64,000 nt of DNA, taken from contig CM037781.1 of NCBI GenBank assembly GCA_021229015.1, positions 39,911,897 through 39,975,896 on the forward strand. Direction: 5' to 3'. The notes below the pieces were generated by a model. The model made no database searches, was not told where the DNA came from, and saw nothing but the letters and a program-made list of their open reading frames with translations. Every line of letters starts with the position of its first letter. The stretch's first letter is position 1. Position numbers and translations under genes: made by a program. Source of the DNA: Solen grandis (Eukaryota; Mollusca; Bivalvia; Adapedonta; Solenidae). Positions 1-9,790 of this stretch are shown piece after piece.

Positions 1-538
1 TAAAAGGAAAGCCTCTTTAGAATGACACCGTGTTTTGGTCCCAACATGAAGGGTGAATTCATTTCCAATACAATACTAACGAATGAAATACAGTATTACA
101 AAAATACAGATATAAGACAGATTCTTTCTTTCGTGAGAATATGAATACCAAAAGAAGAGAGCTTGGAGTGTAACATAAAATCTAACACATTAAAATAGTT
201 CTTTTAAACTTACAATTAGACTACGTATTTTTTTTCTGTTCGGATATTGAGAAAACACCAGTTCTATTATTTCTTGGGTAACCTCGTATACTTTAACACC
301 CACCCACCCAAAGAATTTTCAACAACAAACGCTATATTTAAATCTGTATTAAAGTCTCACCATGGTTACGACACTCATACAAATACAAGACTTTGAAATG
401 AACCATGCCAGTCAAGTATAAATTATAAGAGACTAACACTAACACACTTACAACGATGGATATTGGTAATGCATCATTTAGGTTTAAATAAATTTAAGTC
501 ATTCAATTAGAAATGTCTTTTTTTTTCCCGTTTGGCAG

Positions 539-689
539 GGGATCCTGTTATAATGCACTGCACGTATATAGCGGTCAGCCCGTGTTGGAGAGAGGAGAGA
601 CAGAGAAGCATGGACTAATGGTTTACAGATATAATGGATGTGATGGCGTGTTCTGCGGCCCCAATTTCTGCTGTTGCCGTATGTCCTAA
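539..689 (+). CDS. Terminal exon of a secreted cysteine-rich protein (upstream tandem paralogue, partial)
   Basis: This is the last coding exon of a gene whose other exons lie left of the window. A pyrimidine-rich acceptor ends at 538; the frame opens at 540 (glycine) and stops with TAA at 687-689. The translation holds SCYNALHVY, QPVLERGET and ends CGPNFCCCRMS. It matches the last exon of the downstream gene (6562-6712) at most positions, has the same length (151 bp) and the same entry phase, so the two genes are tandem duplicates. The C-terminal cysteine pattern is typical of a secreted, disulphide-bonded domain. I do not recognise a named family. No polyadenylation signal was pinned down. 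Confidence 0.8.
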
Positions 690-1960
690 CCGCTCCGATC
701 TGTTTCACAGTCCCAGTCAATTGATGTAAGACTAAAAGACAGTCATAGTCTATTTCATTGGAACGATGTTTACTCCGGGGACTGCAGTGTGGTGGAGTTT
801 TTATCTGTGCTTATTTTGACTCAATGTATAAAACGCTTCACAGGTAATTCGTACATCATTTTCCCCCCCCCAAAGTAAGTATTATGTCAACCATCCTCTT
901 TTGTATTTCTTGTCTGATGTATGCAAGGTAATTCGGCTGTTCGTATTACCTCCTCCGTGAAAGTCAAATAAGTTATGTACTTGTAAACGCAATTGCATTC
1001 ATAATCATTTCATGCAAAATGTATTTCTAATATTTATTTGATTAAACAAAACAACATATCATCGGAACTTAATCCCTGTTTAATTTATACAAACATTTTG
1101 ATTAAGGCAGGCACATTGAATGAAAAAGCCACAAAAATGCCTGGGCTTCCCTGCAACAGTCGCAAACGTCGTTGTAACATGGAAAGAAGGGAAGTAAGTC
1201 GTACAAAAGTGAAATGAAATAACCAACATATTTGCATCCCCTTTGGATGGAAATGAGTCGTTTTGTAAATTGCAATTTAACATAAAAATGTCCTGGGGAA
1301 CAGGATGCTGAAAGTTAATTACAGTAATTCAGATTCACTTTCTTTATACTGGTTTTGATTTTGAATTTTGATGTATTTGCGACTAAAACGTTTCATGACT
1401 AAATCAGAATTTGAAGATTAACTTCCAGAAATTTAAGTTAAGTAATATACAATTAAAATGTGTACGAAACTGACATGCTTTCTGTTATTTTTTAGTGTGA
1501 AAAATATTAACAACAACCGCCCCCCTCAAAAAAGTGACTTTTAGAGCATATAGAAGTAATACTAACAAAGTAACAGATTTATGCGACCGTTAGATGGAGA
1601 CAAATGCAGCACCAGCTTAACACAGCTTATCATGAGACAGTGAGATATCATTTTTTAACCCATAACACCAGATACGTGTTATTAATTCATCATTCAGTCG
1701 TGCAGGACCAAGTATCGAATTAACTTTAACAAACACGGCGGTTCTTTTTTTTTTATCAATAATAACGTTATTAATAAATTTGCACCTCATTTGTTATTGC
1801 CCTCTTAATGTACCGGCGTATCTGGATGTTTCTGCTTATTTTAATAGTTTCCAGTGTAGCATTTTTGAAGGCCGGAAATTATTTAATTGGAACGCTAGGG
1901 CATCCTCTGTCCCTGGTGTTCGTGAGGTATAATGCTCATGTTTATAGATAGCATAACTGT
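690..1960. other. Intergenic spacer between the two paralogues
   Basis: AT-rich spacer without a convincing exon. A short C-tract lies near 864-873 and a T-tract near 1745-1754. It must hold the 3' UTR of the first paralogue and the promoter of the second; no clear TATA box at a standard distance was found. Confidence 0.5.
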
Positions 1961-1984
1961 ATGATTTATACAGTGTTCAGAAAA

Positions 1985-4087
1985 ATGGCGCCTGGAAGCA
2001 TTTTAGCATTTCTGCTTGCCGGAATCTGCTTATTATCAGTTTGGGCTGGAAATCCAAATTTTCTGGAAAACTCTGAAGAACCAAAGTGTTTCTCGCGGTT
2101 TGATTATGACTACAAACTTCTGCATATGTTGGTACAACTCGAAGATGCGCAAAAGAAATCCTGGAATGCTGTGGAAGAGCTTCAAGGTCAGTGATACTTA
2201 GAACCTCTCTGGCTTGCATTTATGAATTGACAGTATGACCAGAAGGTCTCAAACTAGCCATAACGCACATATCCGGAGCTGTTTTTAATCTGTTCTGTCT
2301 TAATCATTCTACTGACCTATTATACTTTATGGAATATGTGTTTATCTTAATCGAATGTATTATATGCACACTTACATTTATTATGGATTATGTAGTTCTG
2401 GATTCACCTGAGGCGACCGGCCTGATGGTGTCCGCTTTCTAACTCGAATACACATGAACCGATCTTTACCAATCTTTGTTCCAATGTATACAGGCTCAAT
2501 ATCTTGACCAAGATCGATACCAATCAGACACTCCGGAGTTATGTCCCTTGAATTAATAAAGAATTGCTAAATTAACTGTATCCACTCTCTAACTCTAACA
2601 AACATGAACTTATCATTACCAAAATTAGCCACAATGTGTATGGTCACAATATCTCGGACATGTTCGATAACCAGTCTGAATGTCCCAGACACTCCGGAGT
2701 TATGGTCCTTGAATTGATGAAAAATTGCTTGAGTAAGAGTGTCCGGTCTCTAGCACTGATAAATGTGAACCGGGTTTTATTAAACTTTGTCACAACGTGT
2801 ATTTGCACAGTATCGCGATCGACTTTTAAAACAAGTCAGAATATCCCAGACACTCTAGAGTTATAACCCTGGAATGGATAGTTGTGCCTGGATAGCGTAG
2901 TGGTAACGCGCCTTGCTTCTCACCAATGCGTCCCGGGTTCGATTCCTGGTCACGTACGTGAGAGGGTACAGTGGTCGCCCGTCCAGACACGTGGGTTTTC
3001 TCCGGACTCTCCGGTTTCCTCCCACAATAATGACCACATACGCCGCCATCAGAGCCATCGAGAGTGATTAATTTAAGTTGTGAAAACTTGTTTCGTAATC
3101 GCTGTAAAATAAATAAAGTTTAAACTAACCCTGGAATGATAAAATTGCAGGACGGGCGTATTTGGCACTTGTTTATTTTTAGCAATATGTTTACACTGAT
3201 GTACAGAGTAATGGTAATTGCATCATGGTGATCTTGGCCTTTTTCTATGATTAATACTGGTCAGGATCAGAGAGTTGTAAGACCACATTTGTAAGAAGTC
3301 ACATTTGTAATGCCTGTTACAAATGTGATCCCATGCATAGCAGGTATTACAAATGTGAAACGGAAATTAAACACACGTGTAACAAATTTTGTGACGAACG
3401 TGTTCGATGCTGATTTTTGATGTGACATGCAAGCACGTGAGATCACATTCGTAAAAACATATGTCATGTGATTTGTGACGAATGTGTTCTAACAGGGCTC
3501 TGATAACTGATCTTCAATACAGGACCAAGGGTGTTGAAACTCTGCGTTAAAAATTCAGTAACATCAATTAACTAATTTTTGTTTTGTTAGGAGATGTAAA
3601 AATCTTGCAACACCAGCTTCAAATTGAGACAACAGAGAATCAGAAGCTCAAGTCCCGTCTACACGAGATTACAGGAAAATGTAAGTGTACTCTAAAATCA
3701 ACAACTGTATACGTATGATTTCAATTTGCATTAGAGTAAAAGTATGTTATGGAACCCTTGTGAATTTTCTGACTGGTATTGCTACTATAGTACATGTACT
3801 ATTAAATACATGTACCATAATTAATTATGTTGCAATATATATGTCCCTCTATCAAGACTAACAAAAATGCCTATGCCAATGTCATGTGCCGTTATACATG
3901 CTGTTAATTGAAATTCTATGTACCTATTATCTCCCCTACAGTTGTTTCAATGTATATCATTTCCTACATGTAGGAAAATACCTCATTCACATGGAAATAT
4001 AAATAGCCCGATTTGAATTTGAGTCCGATGGTATACTAGAGTGTATTCGAGAATTTGGGACCCTAAGTCATATACAGATAAACAGTG

Positions 4088-4122
<35 letters not shown>

Positions 4123-5091
4123 AAGATTTGCTGACTGAACATCATTTCAATATTAGAACGACTATAGATGATATGACAATAATAGCATCAGGATTCCCAA
4201 TTACTGTAGAAATTATAACACATCACATTGTCAATTAATATCCGTCCGTAGTGATGCAGAATCCATTATGGGGCAGCTGGTCATCGTGGAGTCAGTGTTT
4301 CTCCAACTGCACCGGGGACAACAGCGGACGCGTACAAACACGTACACGGGTGTCTGATCCCTGGTTAGACGGGGACACTGAGGCGGAAATTCTCGAGGAG
4401 ACCGAAAGTAGACCGTGTAACGCCGTTCAATTTGCGGGTGAGATACTTTAACCCAATGCGATTATACATCATGTTTAGATTTAAACCTTAATTATATAAT
4501 ATTATGTATTTGATGTATATTTTGTATATGATATTGCTTATGAAAAAATGATCATCGACACGCGTGGTGGATTTCCTTGATGTCGACCTCGAGAAAATCA
4601 GAACGGACCCTAAATGTCCCATCATATACACAATCCACCCAGGGTCGAATCCGGTTACACATGTGAAAATAATTAGTAATTAAGGTTGTATGAATTATTA
4701 ATAATTAAAAAACCACCCGAGCATCATATTTCAAAACAAGAAAGCTCTACCAGGTTAAAAGCTATTCAAATTCTATATAGTTTTTGTAGAGACCCCTTCT
4801 AATTCTGTGTCACAGTATATGTATATGTATAACACGGATGTCTTCAAATTATATTTTTGTTTTACTGTTGGGATGCTTGATTTCCTTAATGGACGTAGAA
4901 GGTACTTTTGTTACATATATTGCTATGTATATTTCATGTTAGCCGAGATAATTATGATGGTGATGTTGTTGTGATGATATGAAGATGATGATTGTGATGA
5001 TGAAGAAGATGATGATTGTGATGATGATGAAGACGATGATTGTGATGATGAAGAAGATGATGATTGTGATGAAGAAGAAGAAGAAGAAGAA

Positions 5092-5126
<35 letters not shown>

Positions 5127-6712
5127 CGAGTGTGATGATGAAGATGATGATTGTGATGATGATGAAGATGATGATTGTGATGATGATGAAGATGATGATT
5201 GTGATGATGAAGAAGATGATGATTGTGATGATGATGAAGATTATGATTGTGATGATGAAGAAGATGATGATTGTGATGATGATGAAGATGATGATTGTGA
5301 TGATGAAGAAGATGATGATTGTGATGATGAAGAAGATGATGATTGTGATGATGATGAAGATGATGATTGTGATGATGCAGAAGATGATGATTGTGATGAT
5401 GATGATTGTGATGATGATTGTGATGATGAAGAAGATGATGATTGCGATGATGAAGAAGATGATGATTGTGATGATGATGTTGTTGTGATGATGAAGAAGA
5501 AGAAGAAGATGATGATGATGATGATGATGATGATGACTATGACGATGATGAAGAAGATGATGATTGTGATGATGATGAAGAAGATGATGATTGTGATGAT
5601 GATGAAGATGATGATGATGATTGTGATGATGATGAAGATGATGATTGTGATAATGATGTTGATTGTAATGATGATGACAATGATTTTGATGACACAGTGG
5701 TTTCCAATTAAGGCTGTGTAAAGAGCTCGGCGGATGTTGAGGACAATTTCGCGGTGGCGTACGATTTCGCAGATCAGATCGCCCAGGCAAGCTGCACGGC
5801 GATAGCGTCCGGCAGTGGACATCTGCGGGCCATTCGACGTTCATGCGGAGGAAAAAGCTCATGTGACCAAGTCTGTCAGAATAATGGGTAATTTACAATA
5901 CAGCCTCTGACATTAATCACCTTAATGGTATTTAGAATCACTTATAATTATCAATCAGCTCTGAAATTCAAATTTATCACGATACTTCAATTGTACTTCT
6001 TTCTATTTTATTTTTCGATTTCATCATGTACAAAATATATCGATATATTTGACAAAATAAGAGTTTCCACTTAGATGATGATTTCGATGTATAGATTAGA
6101 GTCTAATACTCGAATTCATTTCTAAAGACAAAAGAAGACTGAAGGAAGCGTAGGCTTATTTTTCTGGAAAAATATCCTGATATATTCTATCCAACTTAAA
6201 AGTTTGCCTATATTTGCTGAAGCACTCGATTTTGTCAACTATCGATCTATTTTGTACATGGTAAAATAGAAAATAGAAAGAAATAAAAAGATGTTTTATT
6301 GACATTAATTGCTGATAAATTTTTAATTTTTAAAGCTTCTGATTTGCCATAAATTTAGGGGACTTCGAAATATACGTTCAGTGAAAAAAGTATAAATTAA
6401 CAAATACATTGGATGTGGCACAGGTCAACCTTACATTTTCTTCTAAATAAAGAAAACGTAGGACAAACACACTTTTAGTGGTTTTGCATGCCTGTGATGA
6501 ATACACCATCCAAATATCAAAGGAATCCATATAATATACTTTTCCTTCTTTCGTTTTCCAGGGAATCATGTTACAATTCACTGCACGTGTATAACGGGCA
6601 GCCCGTGTTAGAGAGAGGAGAGACAGAGAAGAAAGGGCTATTGGTCTACAAATATGATAGTTGTAGTGGAGTCTATTGCGGCCCCAATTTCTGCTGCTGT
6701 CGATCTTCATGA
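1985..6712 (+). CDS. Secreted coiled-coil, TSP1 and cysteine-rich protein, five exons
   Basis: Coding exons are 1985-2186, 3591-3680, 4252-4437, 5713-5887 and 6562-6712. All junctions are GT-AG, phases 1,1,1,2 agree, and the sum is 804 bp (267 residues plus stop). Residues 1-21 form a signal peptide (MAPGSILAFLLAGICLLSVW). Residues about 44-97 are heptad-like and charged, fitting a coiled coil. Residues about 101-158 are a thrombospondin type-1 repeat with WGSWSSWSQC. Residues 161-267 form a cysteine-rich domain ending CGPNFCCCRSS, shared with the gene upstream. Likely an extracellular or haemolymph protein that oligomerises through the coiled coil; its function is unknown. An in-frame ATG at 1961 would add eight residues; 1985 is preferred because the signal peptide then starts directly. 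Similar proteins are, as I recall, common and uncharacterised in bivalves. Confidence 0.82.
2430..2880. repeat. Three diverged tandem copies of a ~150-bp repeat in intron 1
   Basis: Each unit runs from a stretch like TGTCCGCTTTCTAACTC to CACTCCGGAGTTAT followed by CCTTGAATTAATAAA-like sequence. Copies begin near 2429, 2576 and 2737. Copy three is cut by the SINE at 2881 and its end reappears after it. No coding potential. Confidence 0.65.
2881..3125 (+). mobile_element. tRNA-derived SINE, family D, full length with target-site duplication
   Basis: The head has a Pol III A box (TAGCGTAGTGGT) and B box (GGTTCGATTCC). The tail ends AATAAATAAAGTTTAAAC. It is flanked by near-identical direct repeats at 2864-2880 and 3126-3141 (TAACCCTGGAATG core), a target-site duplication. 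A 5'-truncated copy with the same tail lies at 32728-32856. The tail equals the 3' end of the LINE at 26939-30865. Confidence 0.85.
3284..3357. repeat. Cluster of inverted CACATTTGTAA motifs
   Basis: CACATTTGTAATGCCTG at 3300-3316 pairs with CAGGTATTACAAATGTG at 3341-3357 (16 of 17). A shorter perfect palindrome, CACATTTGTAA / TTACAAATGTG, sits at 3300-3327. Related motifs continue to about 3485. Probably a fold-back repeat. Confidence 0.6.
4089..4118. repeat. (CA)n microsatellite
   Basis: About fifteen CA units in intron 2 of the TSP1 gene. Confidence 0.95.
4965..5690. repeat. Compound GAT/GAA microsatellite filling most of intron 4
   Basis: Hundreds of bases of GAT with interspersed GAA and GATTGT, often as a higher unit GATGATGATTGTGATGAT(GAA). 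It creates long spurious ORFs on both strands (Met/Lys/Ile/Val runs one way, His/Ile/Ser runs the other). It ends about 20 bp before the acceptor of exon 4. Confidence 0.95.
5995..6285. repeat. Inverted repeat, ~45-bp arms, in intron 5' of the last exon
   Basis: The arm 5995-6043 (contains TTCTTTCTATTTTATTTTTC and ATGTACAAAATATATCGAT) is imperfectly complementary to 6241-6285. The spacer is about 200 bp. Likely a degenerate fold-back or MITE. Confidence 0.5.
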
Positions 6713-7724
6713 AGTGTTTTCAAAAGCACATACCTGATTGCAAGAACGTCATTTTCTCCAGGCCATAATTCTCGCCTCGTCTACCTACGACTTCTTTCAT
6801 GTAAGATTTACACATTTTCACTTAGTTTTGTGACAGTAATGTTCATTTTAAAATCTTTTTTGAAGCGAGCCGATATCTCAACGGTTAATTGACAAGACCA
6901 CCTTCACCTTGGTAACAAGATGGTAATGTCTGGCTAATTTCAAGATGTAGACAGTTCGAAGTTCTAAAGATCTTCTTTATCTTGTTGTTTGTCATTTTTC
7001 TAAGTTTTCAAATTTGATGCTTGCTGTTCTGTATTTGAATTAGCCCAGCAGAATTACATTCAATTTGGAAAAAATAAATTATACTGGAACTTAGATTGTT
7101 ATACTGATATTTTACATAAGTGTTTCAACGAATGTTTCATGTCTTTAGTTATGGAAGTTTTAAAAAGGCATCTGTTTTAAATCGCAGCTGAAATGACCTG
7201 TGACAATTTAAAAGATATAAAGTAAGAAAAAAAATGAATCAAATAAATTTAACTAAATGACGAAAGAATTCCAAAGAAATCACTCAAATGTCGGTGAAGG
7301 AGTGGAGAGCATTTTTTTTTATTCAATTATTTACTTGATGATGATAATGATTACAACGACACTGACGGTGATAATGATTCTAGATCTACTACTTATAATG
7401 AATTTATTATTGCCATTATCCGATACCAAGACATTTTGCCAAGGGACATCACTAGTTATAAATCAAACTCCCCCTCAGCAGTTACCTCCCCTGATCAACG
7501 CATCGTGACGAATGTGGTCGAGGTGTGTGCGAAAGTTTTCTGCAATTATGGCATGTTTTCATGCAGCGTGATCATGCCGTAAATGAATTTTAAAAAAACT
7601 CATAAATAGCAAAAATACAGATTTGAGATTAACTGTTGTTCAATTATATGTATTTTATTCTTAAACAAATACACGAGTCCCTATAATTTGGGAAAGTTAC
7701 AACTATACATAGCTTGACTTATCG

Positions 7725-7797
7725 AGGGGTGAAAGCGAAACTATGCTAAGTGCATATAAATATATAAGCACTTAGCATAGTTTCGCTTTCAACCCTT
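7725..7797. repeat. Perfect-stem hairpin repeat, copy 1
   Basis: Arms 7725-7753 and 7768-7797 pair perfectly over the inner 24 bp (GAAAGCGAAACTATGCTAAG core) around a 14-nt loop ATATAAATATATAA. A second copy with the same loop is at 11336-11404. Confidence 0.85.
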
Positions 7798-8205
7798 GTT
7801 ATGCCCGGTATATAAATTTTCAAGACCGGGATACCACAGGCTTGTGTACTTTGAAATATCAGCTGTAATGGTTCTCATTCATATGTTAATGTATGTAATA
7901 AATAACCTGAAGTTATCTTACCATTGTTAACCCTTTCCCTCATAGAGGAAACCATGAAAAGACTTATGCGAACAACATAAAACCAGGTTTTATGCTGTTC
8001 GCTGCTCCTCAGTGGTCTGGAAATGAAGATTTTGTAATTAAATTTGGTAAGGTTTAACTGTGGTTTTCTGCAGATCAGGCTTTATGTGGTACCTATTGAG
8101 TGCGTCAAAATGAATCTATACGAGGGGAAGGGTTAAAGCGAATGGTATTTTTTCTGTATTATAGTAAATTGGTACCCAGACACATTATGATGCATTATAT
8201 ATGTA

Positions 8206-8206
<1 letters not shown>

Positions 8207-8236
<30 letters not shown>

Positions 8237-8237
8237 A
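8207..8237. repeat. (AGATA)n microsatellite
   Basis: Six pentanucleotide units. Confidence 0.95.
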
Positions 8238-8312
8238 TACGTTAACGTAAATCTGTGTTTTATGTATGTGCATTAGTATACTGGTATGTTATAGGTTATT
8301 TCGTGATAATTA

Positions 8313-8313
<1 letters not shown>

Positions 8314-8344
<31 letters not shown>
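8314..8344. repeat. (CT)n microsatellite
   Basis: About fifteen CT units. Confidence 0.95.
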
Positions 8345-8346
<2 letters not shown>

Positions 8347-8725
8347 AATTATTTATTATCTAGTAAAATTGCGCTGATAGTACTTGACCAAAACTTATTT
8401 ATAAAGGTTGACAATGGTTGACAATGGTTGACAATGTGCTCTGTACACGTCGGAAACTGATCATTCAGGACCTTTGATCTTGAGTGTTTCTTCTCTGTAA
8501 CACAGCATATAATTGTCTTAATAATACACAAAAAAGGAACTTGGATGTTCTATTTATTTTCATTTAATGGTCTATGTCAAAAAAACAACAACATGAAAAT
8601 TAACATGGTAAAATGTAAAGCAGTGGTAGCATTCATATAAACTTTATAAGTTTAATGTATTTACATCGATTGTACTGAAAGTGAAAATAGCCTCGTCAGC
8701 ACAACTGGTGGAATTCACGTGGTTC

Positions 8726-8839
8726 TTAACGTTGAAGTAAACCGAACAAGCGACCATAGGCCTTTTCATTGTCGGGTTGACCTGAGATCGCCCCGCGGCT
8801 GTTCTGGTGGTTAGCCGCCGAATACCCAGTCTCATTTTT
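8726..8839 (-). CDS. Exon-like stretch, unassigned
   Basis: Locally GC-rich. On the minus strand an AG acceptor at 8840-8841 is followed by 37 codons and TAA, containing the peptide QPDNEKAYGRLFGLLQR at its end. The overlapping minus frame 8644-8835 is also open (63 codons). It could be a terminal exon of another minus-strand gene or chance. It is not needed by the tetraspanin, which has its own last exon at 9791-9856. Confidence 0.2.
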   Translation of the reverse strand, partial: KNETGYSAANHQNSRGAISGQPDNEKAYGRLFGLLQR

Positions 8840-9160
8840 CTATATACCTATCATGCTACACGTATCAAAAGTAACAAAATAATGTGAACAGCTCTCTTGA
8901 CGGCACCAAACATATGGGAAAAAAGGAAGAAAATAAATCTAGAATTTAATATAAAGTTACATGAAACGCAATAAATGGTAAAAAGTCAAATTTATTAATA
9001 CACATGTAATTTTTGAATAATTTACACGTACTCACAATATATAAAATCTAGATTTTGACACCTATGATGAGGAAACTTATAAGGTTACGTTGTGTATCGT
9101 ACCTAGTTCGGCTATATTATTGATCCTTCAATAGTCCTCACGTGAATTTAATCCCAGCAT

Positions 9161-9356
9161 TTTCCGCCATGTTGTTAGCATGGCCGCCATATTGCCCGCT
9201 ATGTTGTCAGCATTGCCCGCCATGTTGTTAGCATGGCCGCCATATTGTCAGCATTGCCCGCCATGTTGTCAGCATGGCCGCCATGTTGTCAGCATTGCCC
9301 GCCATGTTGTCAGCATTGTCCGCCCCGCCATGTTGTCAGCATGGCCGCCATGTTGA
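9161..9356. repeat. ~20-bp minisatellite of CCGCCATGTTGTCAGCAT units
   Basis: Nine CCGCCATNTT motifs occur in about 190 bp, separated by GTCAGCATT, GTTAGCATG or GTCAGCATG. The match to the YY1 consensus GCCGCCATNTT is noted in the findings. No ORF of interest. Confidence 0.9.
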
Positions 9357-9790
9357 AGAGTGTAATAACAGGAATATTTGATTCTCACGCTTTGGGCCCA
9401 GACTGAAGGTCATGATCTTGACTCCATTCTTACATCATCTATGGAGGTCATAACCTTGATTTCATTCATACAGCATATATCAAGGTCATGACAATACTTC
9501 AGTAAAATATATCGCGCGCTCGCTGTACAGACATACAGAAATGTAGCAAGAACTTTGATTGATTTAAAATATTAATATTAAAGGTTACCTTTTTTTATTT
9601 ATGCTAATACTTGTAAGAAAGTTAACTTGTTAAAAACATGGCGACCAAGTGAGAGAGTGAAGGAAACTTGCCAAATGATTTTGTGTTCAGTTATCAGCTC
9701 GTGATTAAAAAGTATTTTTAGTATGTCGCCATGGTGATTTTCGGAGAGCATGGCCGTGTTCCTAGTCACGTGACTGTTCAACTGTCATCA

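Larger units (their letters stand above)
6713..9790. other. Gene-poor interval with repeats
   Basis: Between the TSP1 gene and the tetraspanin tail. It holds the hairpin at 7725-7797, microsatellites near 8207-8237 and 8314-8344, three GGTTGACAAT units at 8406-8436, an unassigned exon-like stretch at 8726-8839 and the minisatellite at 9161-9356. Confidence 0.6.

Noticed and set aside
2881..2955. Functional tRNA gene
   Set aside because: A and B boxes are present, but no acceptor stem pairing, and the sequence continues into a SINE body with target duplication.
4939..5862. Long open frames on both strands over the GAT repeat
   Set aside because: They are a by-product of a trinucleotide repeat that has no stops; amino-acid content is just the repeat, and it lies in an intron.
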